This document shows, piece after piece, positions 23,440-35,239 of a stretch of 64,000 nucleotides of DNA; within the stretch, counting starts at the first letter, position 1, and every line of letters starts with the position of its first letter. This DNA comes from Adenanthera pavonina (lineage: Eukaryota; Streptophyta; Magnoliopsida; Fabales; Fabaceae), in NCBI GenBank assembly GCA_026686845.1, contig JAIVEN010000001.1:30000001-30064000 (forward strand), read 5' to 3'. The position numbers were made by a program, and so were the translations under genes. Under the pieces are notes generated by a model. It ran no database searches. It was not told the DNA's origin and saw only the letters and a program-made list of their open reading frames with translations.

Positions 23440-26400
23440 TTGCAGGTTTGTCTTAAAGCTAGAGAGGGCAATAAATGGTATATGGATAGTGCCTGCTTAA
23501 GTCAGATGATTGGTGACAAAGACAAGTTCATCATCCTTTGAGACAAGAAATGAGGAAAGGTAACCTTCGAAGGTGATTAATATGGCAAAATAGTTGGCAT
23601 TGGCATTGTGGGCAAGAATCCTGAAACATCCATTGAAGTAGTGCTATTTATAATTGGCCTCAACGACAATCTGCTAAGCTTGAGTCCGACATGTGACAAA
23701 GGAAACTGGGCACTGTTTGAATCAAAGTTCTGCCTGGTCATCCGAAAAAGTGATCACAAATTAATCCTCACGGTTCAAAAGGATGGTAACTGTTATACTA
23801 TTGATGTTGATGAACTTCCTTCCTTAGATTCTGTATGTTTGATTATTCAAGATAATGATAGTTGGTTGTGGCATAGAAGATTAGCACATGTTAATATGAA
23901 TCAACTATGAAAACTGGTTAAAAATGAGTTAGTCATTGGCCTACCAAAAATTTCTTTTGAAAAAAGACAGAATGTGATGCATGCCTAAGAGGAAAACAAA
24001 CTAAATCATCATTTAAATCTAAAAACGTAGTCACCACATCTAGACCTCTGTAACTATTACATATGGATCTGTAGGACCATCTAGAGTTAAGAGCATTGGT
24101 GGAAATCTATATGTTCTTGTAATTGTGGATGATTACTCTAGATTTACCTGGACATTATTTCTTTCTTCTAAAAGTGATACGTTTGATGCATTTGTAACCT
24201 TAGCTAAGAAAGTGCAAAATGAGAAAGGTATTTCTATTGTGTCTATCAAGTCTGATCGTGGAGGAGAGTTTGAAAATTCAAACTTCCTGGAGTATTGTGA
24301 TGAGCATGGAATTAATCACAACTTCTCAGCTCCAAGAACTCCTCAACAAATTAGAGTGGTGGAAAGAAAGAATAGAACAATTAGTGAGATGGAAAGAGCT
24401 ATGCTAAATGAAAAGAAACTCTCTCAAGTATTCTGGGCTGATGCAGTAAACACAGCAAGTTACATCATAAACAGAGCCTACATCAGACCAATTCTTGGGA
24501 AGACTCCTTATGAGCTATACAAAGGAAAGAAGCCAAACCTCTCACATATACATGTATTTGGCTGTAAGTGCCTTATTCACAACAATGAAAAGGAGAATCT
24601 GGGTAAGTTTGATGCCAAATCTAATAAAGGTATATTTCTGCGCTACTCTAGTAGGAGTAAAGTATATAGGGTTTTTAATAAAAAATCTAAACTAGTAGAA
24701 GAATCTGTGCATGTAGTGTTTATTGAAAATGAAACTGTTTCTAAGCGTGTCACTGATGAAGATGATCTTATTTCAAACTTTAAGAACTTAGATCTTTCTG
24801 AAGAAGATAAAATTGAACCTCCAAAAATATCTGGATCTATTAACATAGAGGAAGATATTCAGGAGAAAGATTTTGAGGATGAGAATAATGAAGAAATATC
24901 TCAAGAACTCCCTAGGGCTTGGAGATATCAAAGGAATCATCCTGTTGATCAAGTGATTGAGGATGTTCAAGAGAAAGTTAAAACTAGAAAACAGTTAAGA
25001 GATCAGATGATAAAGTGTGCCTTCATTTCTCAAATTGAACCTAAATGTACTGAATAAGGCTTAACTGATGAATACTGGATTTTAGAAAACAGCTATGCAA
25101 GATGAATTGAATCAATTTGAAAGAAATCAAGTTCGGGATTTAATGCCTAGACCCAAAAATCATCCTATCATTGGTTTTTAGAAATAAACTTGATGAATCT
25201 AGATTAATAATCAGAAATAAAGCTAGATTGGTTGCTAAAGGATATAATCAAGAAGAAGGGATTGATTTTGAAGAAACCTTTGCTCCAGTGGCTAGATTAG
25301 AAGCAATTAGAATTCGGTTAGCATATGCATGCAAGAAGAATATAATGTTATACCAATTGGATGTAAAGAGTGCTTTTCTTAATGGATATATTATGGAAGA
25401 AGTTTATGTAGACCAACCTCTAGGCTTTGAGGACTCTACAAAACCAAACCATATTTATAAACTGAATAAAGCTCTTTACGGTTTAAAACAAGCTCCTAGA
25501 GCATGGTATGAAAGGTTAAGTAATTTTCTAATTGAAAAAGGGTTTAACAGAGGAAAAGTAGATACTACTTTATTCACTAAGAAAGAAAATAAAGATTTAC
25601 TTATTGTTCAAATCTATGTTGATGATATTATATTCGGCGCTACTAATGAATATCTTTGCAAGAATTTTTCTAAGCTAATGCAGGAAGAGTTCGAAATGTC
25701 AATGATGGGTGAGCTTAACTTTTTCCTTAGATTGAAAACTAAGCGCTGTGATGATGGTATCTTTCTCAATCAATCCAAGTATCTGAAGGAATTGCTGAAA
25801 AAGTTTGGTGTGGAAAATGCTAAGCCAATGGGAACACCTATGGCTACTACAACCAAGCTTGATATGGATGAAGAAGGAAAAATGTTTGACATAACTCAAT
25901 ATAGAAGAATGATTAGATCTCTGCTATACCTAACTACCAGCAGACCTGACATCATGTTCAGTGTCTGTATGTGTGCAAGATTCCAGTCATGTCCCAAAGA
26001 AACCCATGCAACTGCTATGAAGCGTATCTTCAAATATCTTATTGGAACATCACAGATGGGTCTTTAGTATCCAAAGGGAAATGGAGAAGATCTAAAATGA
26101 TACACTGATGCTGACTTGACAGGATCCAAAACTGACAGCAAAAGCACAAGTGGAACATGTCAGTTTCTTGGAGGATCGTTGGTCTCATGGTTTAGCGAGA
26201 AGAAAAACAATATAGCCCTATCCACGGCTGAAGCTGAATATATTGCTGCTGGAAGCTATTGTACCCAAATCATCTGGATGAAATAGCAACTTGAAGATCT
26301 TGAGATTGAGATGAAGGAAATACCAATAATGTGTGACAACCAAAGTGCCATTAACATCACAAACAATCCTGTCATTCAATCAAGGACAAAACATATTAAA

Positions 26401-26564
26401 GTTAGGCACCATTTCATAAGGGATCATGTTTTGAAAGGAAAAATCAGATTAGAATACATCCTAACAGAAGATCAAGTGATGATATCTTGACAAAGCCTCT
26501 TTCTGAAGATAGGTATTGCAAAATCAGAAGAGAATTCAGTATGGCAAATCCCAACGAACTGTAA
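23440..26564 (+). pseudogene. pol of copia element 1 (decayed protease, integrase, RT, RNase H)
   Basis: Domain order is protease, integrase, reverse transcriptase, RNase H, which defines Ty1/copia. The protease remnant reads YMDSAC near 23480. The GAG-pre-integrase region has WLWHRRLAHVNMNQL. The integrase core (24125-25057) keeps IKSDRGGEFEN and VERKNRT, but a small deletion at about 24068 breaks the first-Asp motif MDL-GPS. The RT frame (25171-26067) keeps QLDVKSAFLNG and IYVDDIIFGAT. RNase H follows with stops (YTDAD near 26101, ALSTAEAEY-like near 26217). It ends at TAA 26562-26564 after NPNEL. It was once one frame offset from gag; now stops and frame changes disrupt it throughout. Confidence 0.92.
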
Positions 26565-27560
26565 GTAAATCCTTGTGCAAATCTATTTTTATAATTTCTG
26601 ACATTGATTTAATTATAACTTGAGCATCGAAGTAAGTTTAATTTAAGTTGCAGGTGCTCCTCATAAGTTTCAATGGCAATAAATCTGAAAAATGAAGCAC
26701 TCCCGAATAGAACAAGTCAAAAAGTGAGAAAGAAAGCTAGAAATCTGAGTTTCTGGATCCATTCTGTAAGTTTATAAAGTTAAAATTCACATTTTAGCTA
26801 TGTATTAGACGAATTTCATTAATAAGTTGTGTTTTAAAATAAGTCAGCATGCTTAAGATTCGAATTTTGATGCCCATCAGACGAACTTCAGCTTGTTTTA
26901 CTTTGCAACAGCTCTTGATAGTCCTTCGAAATTCATCTATTGGTCTATGAAAATTCAAATTTTCAAAATAAAGTACCAATATTATCTTTGTCTAACATGA
27001 AAATTATACGAATTTTCATTTCTCAAAATACGCATGTTGGAAACTCTTTACAAAATGTTTAAATTTGAATTTATGATTTAAAATTTGTCTGTTGAAACAT
27101 GCTCACTTTGTTGAATCTCTAAAATTCAAATTTTCAAATTAACATTCGTCTGTTGTTTGTTGTATTGATAATTGCTTACTACCTGTTCTTTGAAATTCGA
27201 ACTTTGTTGAAACAAAGTTCGTCTGTTCATCTTTCGATGTTTAAACCAAGCCTCTGTCAGATAAACTTTCAGAAGAAAATTCATTTGTCAGTAAGCTTTG
27301 TTGAATGGGTTAACCTGTAACTACTCGAAATTCAAATTTTGACCACTCAAAATTCGTCTATCCTAAGGTTACACACGTTAAAACCAACGGTTATTCTCTG
27401 AACAGATGCAACCCTATTCATCTCTTTCGTGAGTCTGTTCAAATTCTCTCATCAATATACTTTAATTCTAACTGTAAATCTTCATCTTCCACAGATTAAA
27501 CTTCTCTTCGCACCCTATAAACACATTCCTTGCTTCATTCTGAATCATTCAACCTCGAAA
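26565..27560. repeat. Post-pol spacer of copia 1 with inverted hairpin array
   Basis: About 1 kb of non-coding sequence between pol and the extra ORF, dense in AAATTCGAACTTTG and AAAGTTCGTCTGTT units (26810-27365). These run in the opposite polarity to the LTR array of the same element. The best stem is 27198-27206 with 27213-27221. A poly-purine tract marking a 3' LTR was not identified here. Confidence 0.75.
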
Positions 27561-28020
27561 ATGGCAAGAGTGAGAAATCCATAAGTTGGAAAGGAAGAAT
27601 CTCGGCCAAAGAGAACCGTGAGATCTCAATATGCCTTAAAAGAGAGTGAGAAACCTAAAAGAAAAGGAAAATCCAGTAAGGCAACCCCCTCCAAAAGGCA
27701 GAAAACAACACCAAAGCCTGATTCAAAGAAAACAGAGCCCATGGTTCCTTCTACTCCTGCTGTTGTTGCTGTTGCTTCTACCTCCTCCAGTACTGAATCT
27801 GGAGAATACGAGCTAACCACATTGCCATTATGGAGCAATGCTCATATTCAGGAGGAGTACACGACCAAGTTTGTGGGCAAGAAGGTGATCAAGCCTTACT
27901 GTGTCAATATGGAAGAATTCTTATTCTCTAACAACTTTGATGCCGGGTTGTGGATGATCAAATACAAGAACTTGTTAGAGATATTGGAAAGATACGATGA
28001 CGAGGTAGTCAAGACTTGGT
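27561..28020 (+). pseudogene. Extra ORF downstream of pol, copia 1 (truncated)
   Basis: From ATG at 27561 it reads MARVRNP, a stop, then from 27582 a basic region (KRKGKSSKATPSKRQK, nuclear-localisation-like), a Ser/Thr-rich linker and ELTTLPLWSNAHIQEEYTTK, then VIKPYCVNMEEFLFSNNFDA and YKNLLEILERYDDEVVKTWY. It is clearly homologous to the minus-strand ORF at 45981-44623 in copia 2. Homology stops abruptly near 28020 at a T-run, where the element is cut off. The family appears related to the putative plant transposon/retrotransposon accessory proteins; see the copia 2 copy for the longer version. Confidence 0.8.
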
Positions 28021-28029
28021 ATGCCTCTT

Positions 28030-28780
28030 TTTTTTTTTCAATTTAAACAGCTAGTTTTTGCTAATGATTTGTTGGCTTTTGAATCTTTGATTATGATGCA
28101 TTCTTTCATAGCTGAAGCCACCAACCCAATGAAACCAAAGTATAGTGAATACTTGGCTTAAGAACTTTCATAATCTAGAGAATTACAGAAAAGAGGGAGA
28201 ATTGCTTAAGTGTTGCCATAGATCCATAATATGATATTCCCTTCGAGTGGCAATTTTTTGTCTATTGGGCTAATGCATTACTTGATGTCTAGTTTTGTTG
28301 TTGTCAATATTCACCATGTGAGTAGTTTTACTACTATCTTTGATGAGCCCCCTCACACAGAATCCTTTAACCTTGAAGTGTGGAACCTAACATGTGCTGA
28401 AATTTCATTTAGCAATGAAGCAAGATAGGTGTATTATTTAATTTAGGTTGCATTATTTATTTTCAGTTTATGTTAGTAGTATGGAACAATGCTGGTGAGA
28501 CCTGAGATATCTACGTATGAAGAAGATCAAAGATTCTAGATTCAATTTGGTCAGTCCTCACTATCTGCTACTTTTGGTTTATTTTTGTTATGGGTTCTCT
28601 TAGGTTGTATGTTAGGTGTTTTTCTTGATTGTTTAAGTTGTATCCTAGGCTTTATTTTTTCTATTTTCTGCTTTTGTGGATTAGTGCATGTGTGTAATTT
28701 CTTTGGTTTATTGATAAAGTTCATACTAATTTGTAAATATTTTTAATATAATATAGTTTTTGTTAATAGATTTAATAGGT
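28030..28780. other. Unassigned sequence after the copia 1 break
   Basis: The plus strand has an exon-like open stretch near 28045-28160 (FKQLVFANDLLAFESLIMMH, then AEATNPMKPKYSEYLA before a stop) and a short frame at 28231-28428 that I do not recognise. It may belong to the CACTA-like element whose right end is at 29092. Confidence 0.3.
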
Positions 28781-28785
28781 GCATA

Positions 28786-29092
28786 CATTTTGATATTGGA
28801 TTAATCCAGTATCAAAATACTTTTTTTAAAAAATGGATAACTTTTGTAGGTGGTTATATAAATAACCGCCTATAAAAGTAGACTTTTGTAGACGGTTTTT
28901 TATATAACCGCATACAAAAGTTCACTTTTGTATGCGGTTATACAAAAATTTGCCTACAAAAGCATACTTTTATAGGTGGTTATAACCGCCTACAAAAGTC
29001 ATCCACTTTTTATAGCGCTCAAATATTAGGGGTTCATAACCGCCAATAAAAGTAAAAAATAACTGCCTAGAAAACTCATTTCTGTAGTAGTG
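28786..29092. mobile_element. Terminal region of a CACTA-like element
   Basis: Repeated motifs of the type ACCGCCTACAAAAGT and their inverses (at least eight between 28838 and 29060) lead to TTTCTGTAGTAGTG at 29079-29092, which is CACTACTACAGAAA on the other strand and so a CACTA terminus. The matching left end was not found. It is either a truncated CACTA element or a small derivative whose left end has decayed. Confidence 0.65.
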
Positions 29093-30085
29093 ATTGTTGA
29101 TTAAAATATGTCTACTCTCATTGGTGATTAAAATTCTTGTATTTTTTTATTCTCATTTCCTTCATTCATATTAACTATATCGATGAAAGAGGCATTTGCA
29201 TTACCATTTTCTCCTGCAGTGTCCAATTAGTGAAAGTTATAATATTTGTTATTTGTTAATTCTTACCACACTTAGCTAACCCTATTGGTGAAAATTGTAT
29301 ATATATATATATTTTTTTTTTTCCATTGTTCTCTTTTAGGAGTTCATGCTAGCTTGATTTTGTAACTTTCTAGGTGTTTCTATGTACATTGCAGTAGCTC
29401 ATTTCATGCTGTGACAGCTAAACATGCTCTAATCATTATGGCTTCTACTAATAGAAATCTTATGGTGAGTCTCATTCAATGAAACCTTAGAATGAAGCCT
29501 CTATTTTTGGAGATTTGTAACCAATATTTTAAAATCGAAATGGTTTTTCATTACACCTATAGTGAAGAAATAGAAAAAAATATTTGACATTTGATGGTGA
29601 TTCTACAAAATTGTTTCATTTCTATTTCTGCACTGCAAGCAATTCTGTTTATTAGCTTTGACTTATCAAGGCTTTAAATATGACCCAAATAGATTGCAAG
29701 ACACTTTCTTACCATATTGAGGGATGTTTCAAAATATCAAAATTAGATAGATAAACAAGTATAGAACTTCATGGTGGCATTACAGAAACTTCTCTAAACT
29801 TCACATTCTAAAAAAAAATTAAAAGAAGTCTTATCTAGAGAAAACTAATCTATTTGATGTATGGCTGCTTGGTGAAGTTGCATTTCATCTTAAGCTAAGT
29901 TAGCATTTCAATCCCGATCTTGACTTCCAATGCCTAATAATGCTTATCAACTCTTCCAGAACATTTATGAGATAAAAACGCCTTATTTAGGCTACCCTAA
30001 AAACTAACTTCTACATAAGGTTAGGTTATTTCACAGTTCTCATGTAAAAGATATCAACTCCATTCAAACATTTAGGTCTTGCTTT
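29093..30085. other. AT-rich intergenic sequence
   Basis: No gene, RNA or element end recognised. There is a short TA repeat near 29300. Confidence 0.4.
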
Positions 30086-30420
30086 ATGTCACACCCAAAA
30101 TGTGACACAGATGGTGCAAAAACAAAGAAAAAGAGAGAAAATTGGCTTCCACGATAGGAGCTGATTTAGGAGTCACTGTCACCAAAAATTTTGGAAAGCC
30201 AATTAAAATGGAAAGGATGGTTTACGAAATAGAGTTAGGTTTTAGAGTATAATTGTGAGTGGAAAAGGTGTTAGGAATCCACATAACACTCGTTTCTTAG
30301 AACAGTTACCCTAAGTTGATTGTGTAAATTAATATGGCTTTAATAATTATTTTGGTTATCCTTTAATCTTTCGTATGCTAAAAAACACAGGTAGAAAGGA
30401 AAGAAATAAGGAAATTAAAA
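30086..30420 (+). mobile_element. Possible Tat/Ogre-type LTR retrotransposon remnant
   Basis: The stretch GGAGTCACTGTCACCAAAAA (near 30168), followed later by GGAAAAGGTGTTAGGAATCC (30261), resembles a common sequence order near the LTR or leader of plant Tat/Ogre gypsy elements as I remember it. There is no coding region. The match is from memory and weak. Confidence 0.3.
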
Positions 30421-30539
30421 GAATTAAGAAAAAATATATTTCTTAAATTTCTGAAAATACTTTTGCTTTTGGCTTTTGAAAATATATTTCTATTTTTTTT
30501 TGTATTTTTTCGAAATCTTTCTCATTTATTTATAAAAGT

Positions 30540-31342
30540 AAAATCGATCTATCTACTGCAGACCCATCGTCCTATCCAACAGACTGATTCCTAAAGTACA
30601 TATAAAAGTTTCTAAATCTTCTATGGTATATAGATTTTATTATATATTTTTAAACTAAAAATATAGAAATTATTATTATTATTTGTTTTTAATATAATGA
30701 TTTTATTATATATTTTAAAGTAAAATTTGAAAAGCTACTTATATTTTTATTTGTTATTATTATATTTTTATTTTCATTTTTTTAAAATATAATTATTTTC
30801 TTTAAATAAAAACACCTAACTGATTTATTTACATAGATTCGCAATCTCATGCCGATAATACAATTAACCAGAATACCTATGTGGATTAAAAAATCTCACC
30901 TGGTGTAATTATTTAGTCAATTATTTTTCTAATAATATTGTTGTCATTGTCATTAATTATTATTATTATTATTATTGAAACATTATTATCATATTTATTT
31001 ATAAAATTTTGAAATATATTATTATTTTTAAAGAGAAATTTATAAAAAAAAAAGGTTTACTTATTTTAATGAACATAAATTACTTGACCTAACTTATATG
31101 TCTACGTGGACTTACCGTCTCATGCAACAAAGCAGTTACCCAAAACACCTACGGATGTTCCAAAACCTCCATGATATGGTTATTTAGGTGACTATTATAA
31201 AACATGAAGGTTTTACTATTGAATCATTATTATTTAGAAAAAAGAAAACATTATTATATTGATTTAAAATATATTTTTTTAAAAAGAGAAAAGTTAAAAT
31301 TATAAAAAAGAGTGATTTATTTTAATGACCATAAGTTATTTG
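30540..31342. repeat. Degenerate 255-280-bp tandem repeat, left part
   Basis: A recognisable core like TCTACGTGGACTTACCGTCT, followed by a CCTACGGATGTTCC-like block and AT-rich filler, recurs at about 30551, 30831 and 31101, then at 40509 on the far side of CACTA 2. Copies are diverged and separated by (ATT)n-rich filler (for example 30956-30976). CACTA 2 sits inside the fourth copy. Confidence 0.7.
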
Positions 31343-31364
31343 CACTACAAGAAAATAACCATTT

Positions 31365-31830
31365 ATCGAGGGAATAGTCCCTCGCTAAATGGATGTATTT
31401 CCTCGCTAAATATAAATTAGTGAGGGATAATTTTTCTGGCTAGTTTCGTAGCTAAAACTCGCATCGCTAGCAATGAATTGGCAAGGGATATATTAACTTG
31501 CCATCATTGCTAGCGAGGGATTTAGCAAGGGATATAATTCTCTCTCTAAATTTAGCAAGGAACTAATCCCTCGCTAATACTGATTGACAATAATTAATTT
31601 AGCAAGGAATTGGCGAGGCCTTTTGTCCTAGATAAAATAGCAAGGGATTAACCCTCACTATTTCCTCGCTAATGTATTAGTAATTACTCCTGTTTAACGA
31701 AGCTTTAGTGAGGTTTATATTCCTTGCTATTTTTAGTGAGGTTTGTACCCCTCGCAAATCCCTCGCTAAGTTTAAAACAAATTCATTAAATCCCTCGCTA
31801 AATTGTTAGCTAAATTCAATTAATCTATCA
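31365..31830. repeat. Left subterminal repeats of CACTA 2
   Basis: More than ten copies of a motif like TCCCTCGCTAAAT or its inverse TTTAGCGAGGGA, at about 25-50-bp spacing. Related copies are at the right end. Confidence 0.88.
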
Positions 31831-32078
31831 CTAAATAACCAAATTCAACATTTTAGTTTATATTTATTACTGTATGAATGGACAATCAAACCAACAATTC
31901 ACATGTCAATTGACAGGCTATAATCACACAAATCTAACAAAAGCAATTTGATATTCCACTAGTTATAAACTAACATTGATCCATAAGTAGAAAATAAAGA
32001 GTAGCATTGATTGATGAATACAAAATAAAAAGTAACTGAAAGTATGAAACATGCATCAAGTTACTGCCTACAATCATT

Positions 32079-35060
32079 TCACTCTGGTTGCCTAGAGGAA
32101 TTTGAGCTACTAACATGTTGCAGAGTTGAGATCCTCTCTCCCAAAGCTTGAATAGCCCCGAGTATGCCTAATATCTTTTCCTCCACTATACATCCTACCT
32201 TTTCCTCAACTGCATGTTCTATCCTTTCCTCTACTGCATGACTAACAGCTTCTTTAAATGCAGGCATCTAAACAAAATCATCTACAGCTGGTGTACAAGG
32301 AGGAAGAGGAGGAGGAGAAGTAGATTGAACGGTATTAATGTTAAATATTAACTTGCCATCATTGCCACACACCACAGCAGCATGCAATCCAAGCCCATAA
32401 ACTCTACCATTCTTCTTCATTCCACCAACTACATTCAACCATGCTTGAGCCACCTATTCTGAAGGGAGAAATGCTTGAGTTTGAATGAAGTCCTCATCAT
32501 CTTCATCAAATTGCTGCACTGCTTGTTGATCTACACCTTCATTTTTCAAGCTCCATAACATCATCAACATCTCTTTGCTGCTCACCTTCCATAGATGGTT
32601 ATCATTCCTCATCCACCTCTCCTGAAGTTGTAGTCACATGCATTTAAATATTTCTTTTGTACTTTACCTAAAAAGTTCAAATTGATTTGTAAGTAAACAA
32701 AATTAAGGTAATGCTTCATGACTAAACACCACTATTGTGTAATATACACTTTATTCTTAATTTAATTATAAAAATAATAATACATGAATAAATACAATAA
32801 AATCTGTATCATAAATCCACAATCAAAGATGCAAAATAGTAATAAATCAACTTTGGCTCAATGACATTGCGGATATCTCCAAATTCAAAATATTTGAATA
32901 AAGATCCTAGTTAGAGTGACAATAATTCAAAGAAAAGAGAAAAACAACAACATTTATTCATATCCAAAAACCTCCAAGACCTCTTTTTTAGGTGTAAGCC
33001 AAGAAATTATTGATTAGAAGAGAAAACAATACAACAATGAAGGACAATGCACAAAGATACTAAACCAAAAGTTATAGCAATGAACTTTTAAGAGTTACAT
33101 GGAACACAATGCTTAGTTTGTAGTCAACAGTAACTGTAAATATGAAATAGTAGCCAGCACAATTTTATCCTAATTAGTGTTTGATCAAAGCAATCAACTA
33201 ATGTACACTCCAACCATTTATCCATCAATCAATGCAAACTTCACATTTCAAAGGTAGCATCTATAAAGGGTAAGTAAAATTAGTATACAGTAGGATCACC
33301 AATAAAAACCACAATGAAAAACACTACATACTATCCACTTGACTAATTTTACACTAATGTCAAAGCATAATTGATCTTCTAGTTAGAAAAAAAATCATAA
33401 TTGATCCACCATAAACTAAAACTAGAGCAAAATAGGATGATTTGTCTCATATAACACTTGGGATAAAACTAAAGGCAAAAAAATGGTACCCTTCAAGGCT
33501 TATTCATCATTTTTTATTTTAATTGTATACATATATATGTGACATATAATCTCTCTTGTTTGTTCATCAATATTCAACAAGCAAAGTCACTTAACACAAT
33601 AATGAACTAGTTATATTCACAATTACACATGGTTATCTCCAGGCTAGAAAGTAAATTGGGTATAATATTATATTATGAAGAGATTAAGCCATGATGATTC
33701 ATGATAAAGTTAGAGAAAGTGCAAGGTAGAACCCATATTGTTGAACTTTGTTATGATCCAAATTCAAGTTAGGCCCCACAAGAGAAGAAAGCACAATCAT
33801 AACTTATAGTCCCTTCAGTGCTAAATTAGAAACATGTCACCCATATTAAGAGACAAAGCATATTTAGGAGACGAAAGAGCAAACTTAGGAATATCAAAGA
33901 ACCTTTTAACTTGACATTCAAGTACTAGAAACCATGGTGGCCATATTTAGTATGTGGGCATTTTATTTAAATTAAGGAACTACAAAATGATGAAAAATTT
34001 CAAGTAAATTTGACTAGTTTAAGGTTGTTGTAATCCAAGAGAAAATATCTTATATATGTCATATGATCATATAACAAAATCAAGTATGAGTTTCTTAGCT
34101 CGTTAACATTAGATTTTGGAAGCAGATATCTATTGTAACACATAATGACTTTATGAGTGTACCCATATAGAGTCATCAATTAGACTCAAAGCGCACAAAT
34201 AAGTAAAAACATCAACCCTTGTCAATTCAAACATGTAACAGCTCATTCAATCAGACTCATAATTGTCATGAGCAACATCCAAAAAACCAGAACGTAATCA
34301 AATCAAGGCATGTTATGGCTCAAATTTCACAACAACTTAACCTAAATGCAACAACAACTTACATATCTATCTTTGGATTTTTCATCAACCCATTGCATGT
34401 CTTTCTTTCTCTTGTGTATTGCCAAATACACCTGCAAGAGCATAGGTTTCTTTCCAATCTTTTTTTCCTAGAAAAATAATAATCATTAATATAAATTTAG
34501 TATCAAGAGATTAATGATACAAATAAGTCCTACATTTTACAACTTAATAACTTTAAACTTACCAATTTGGTAGCGTGTTCATGGACAGGGATTGATCCTC
34601 CTATATGCAAAGAAGGATTTTTTGATCTATTTCTTAAATTAATTTCTGAAATGTCTAGAGACTTTGGGCTCTTCCAAAGTTTAACATTCCAATGGACTGC
34701 ACTGATCCAATCGGGAGCATAGTCTTCTTTCAGTTTCAAATTTGCCCTTTCTTTACTAAGCATGTCACTTAGTTGTCTAAAGCCAATCTTTTCATAGGCT
34801 TCTCTTATAATATCTCTCTCATTTTCTTCCCAATGGTATAATCTCTACAATAAAATAATTGAAAGGGAACACATTCAGTTATTATCAATGTTTCAATTGA
34901 AAAATAAGAATAACAAATAGTTTATCTTAACTTACATTTAGTTGTTCAAACCATGAGTCTCTAATCTTATTTGGTACTTTTGTCCAGGAGGGCCATAGGC
35001 CAATAAATGACTTCTTGAATATCTTGGTGACATGGCCAATTGCACAATGTGGATGAATCT
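32079..35060 (-). pseudogene. Transposase_24 (TNPA-like) gene remnant of CACTA 2
   Basis: Separate minus-strand exons keep the family order. At 35040-34790: FKKSFIGLWPSWTKVPNKIR, RDSWFEQLN and LYHWEENERDIIREAYEKIG. At 34763-34530: DYAPDWISAVHWNVKLW and SKNPSLHIGGSIPVHEHATK. Far downstream, at 32453-32079: GGMKKNGRVYGLGLHA, an in-frame stop, then a heptad-like EERIEHAVEEKVGCIVEEKI coiled coil. Between 32560 and 34500 there is only AT-rich non-coding DNA, perhaps a long intron. The protein would bind the subterminal repeats. Stops and gaps make it non-functional. Confidence 0.75.
32560..34500. other. Non-coding interior of CACTA 2
   Basis: AT-rich sequence between two exon groups of the TNPA-like gene. 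No gene, nested element or repeat recognised. Confidence 0.45.
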
Positions 35061-35239
35061 ATAGGACAAATGTTTTGGATAAAAATCTAAACAACAAATT
35101 TAAACCAACGTTTGACATTTATATAAACATATGAATCCCCCTTTCCAGCTACACATAAGTGTGGTTGAACACTTCCAACATATGTGCCACGAACTTCTTA
35201 TCACATTAATATTAATATACTATGTGGAACACCATTACA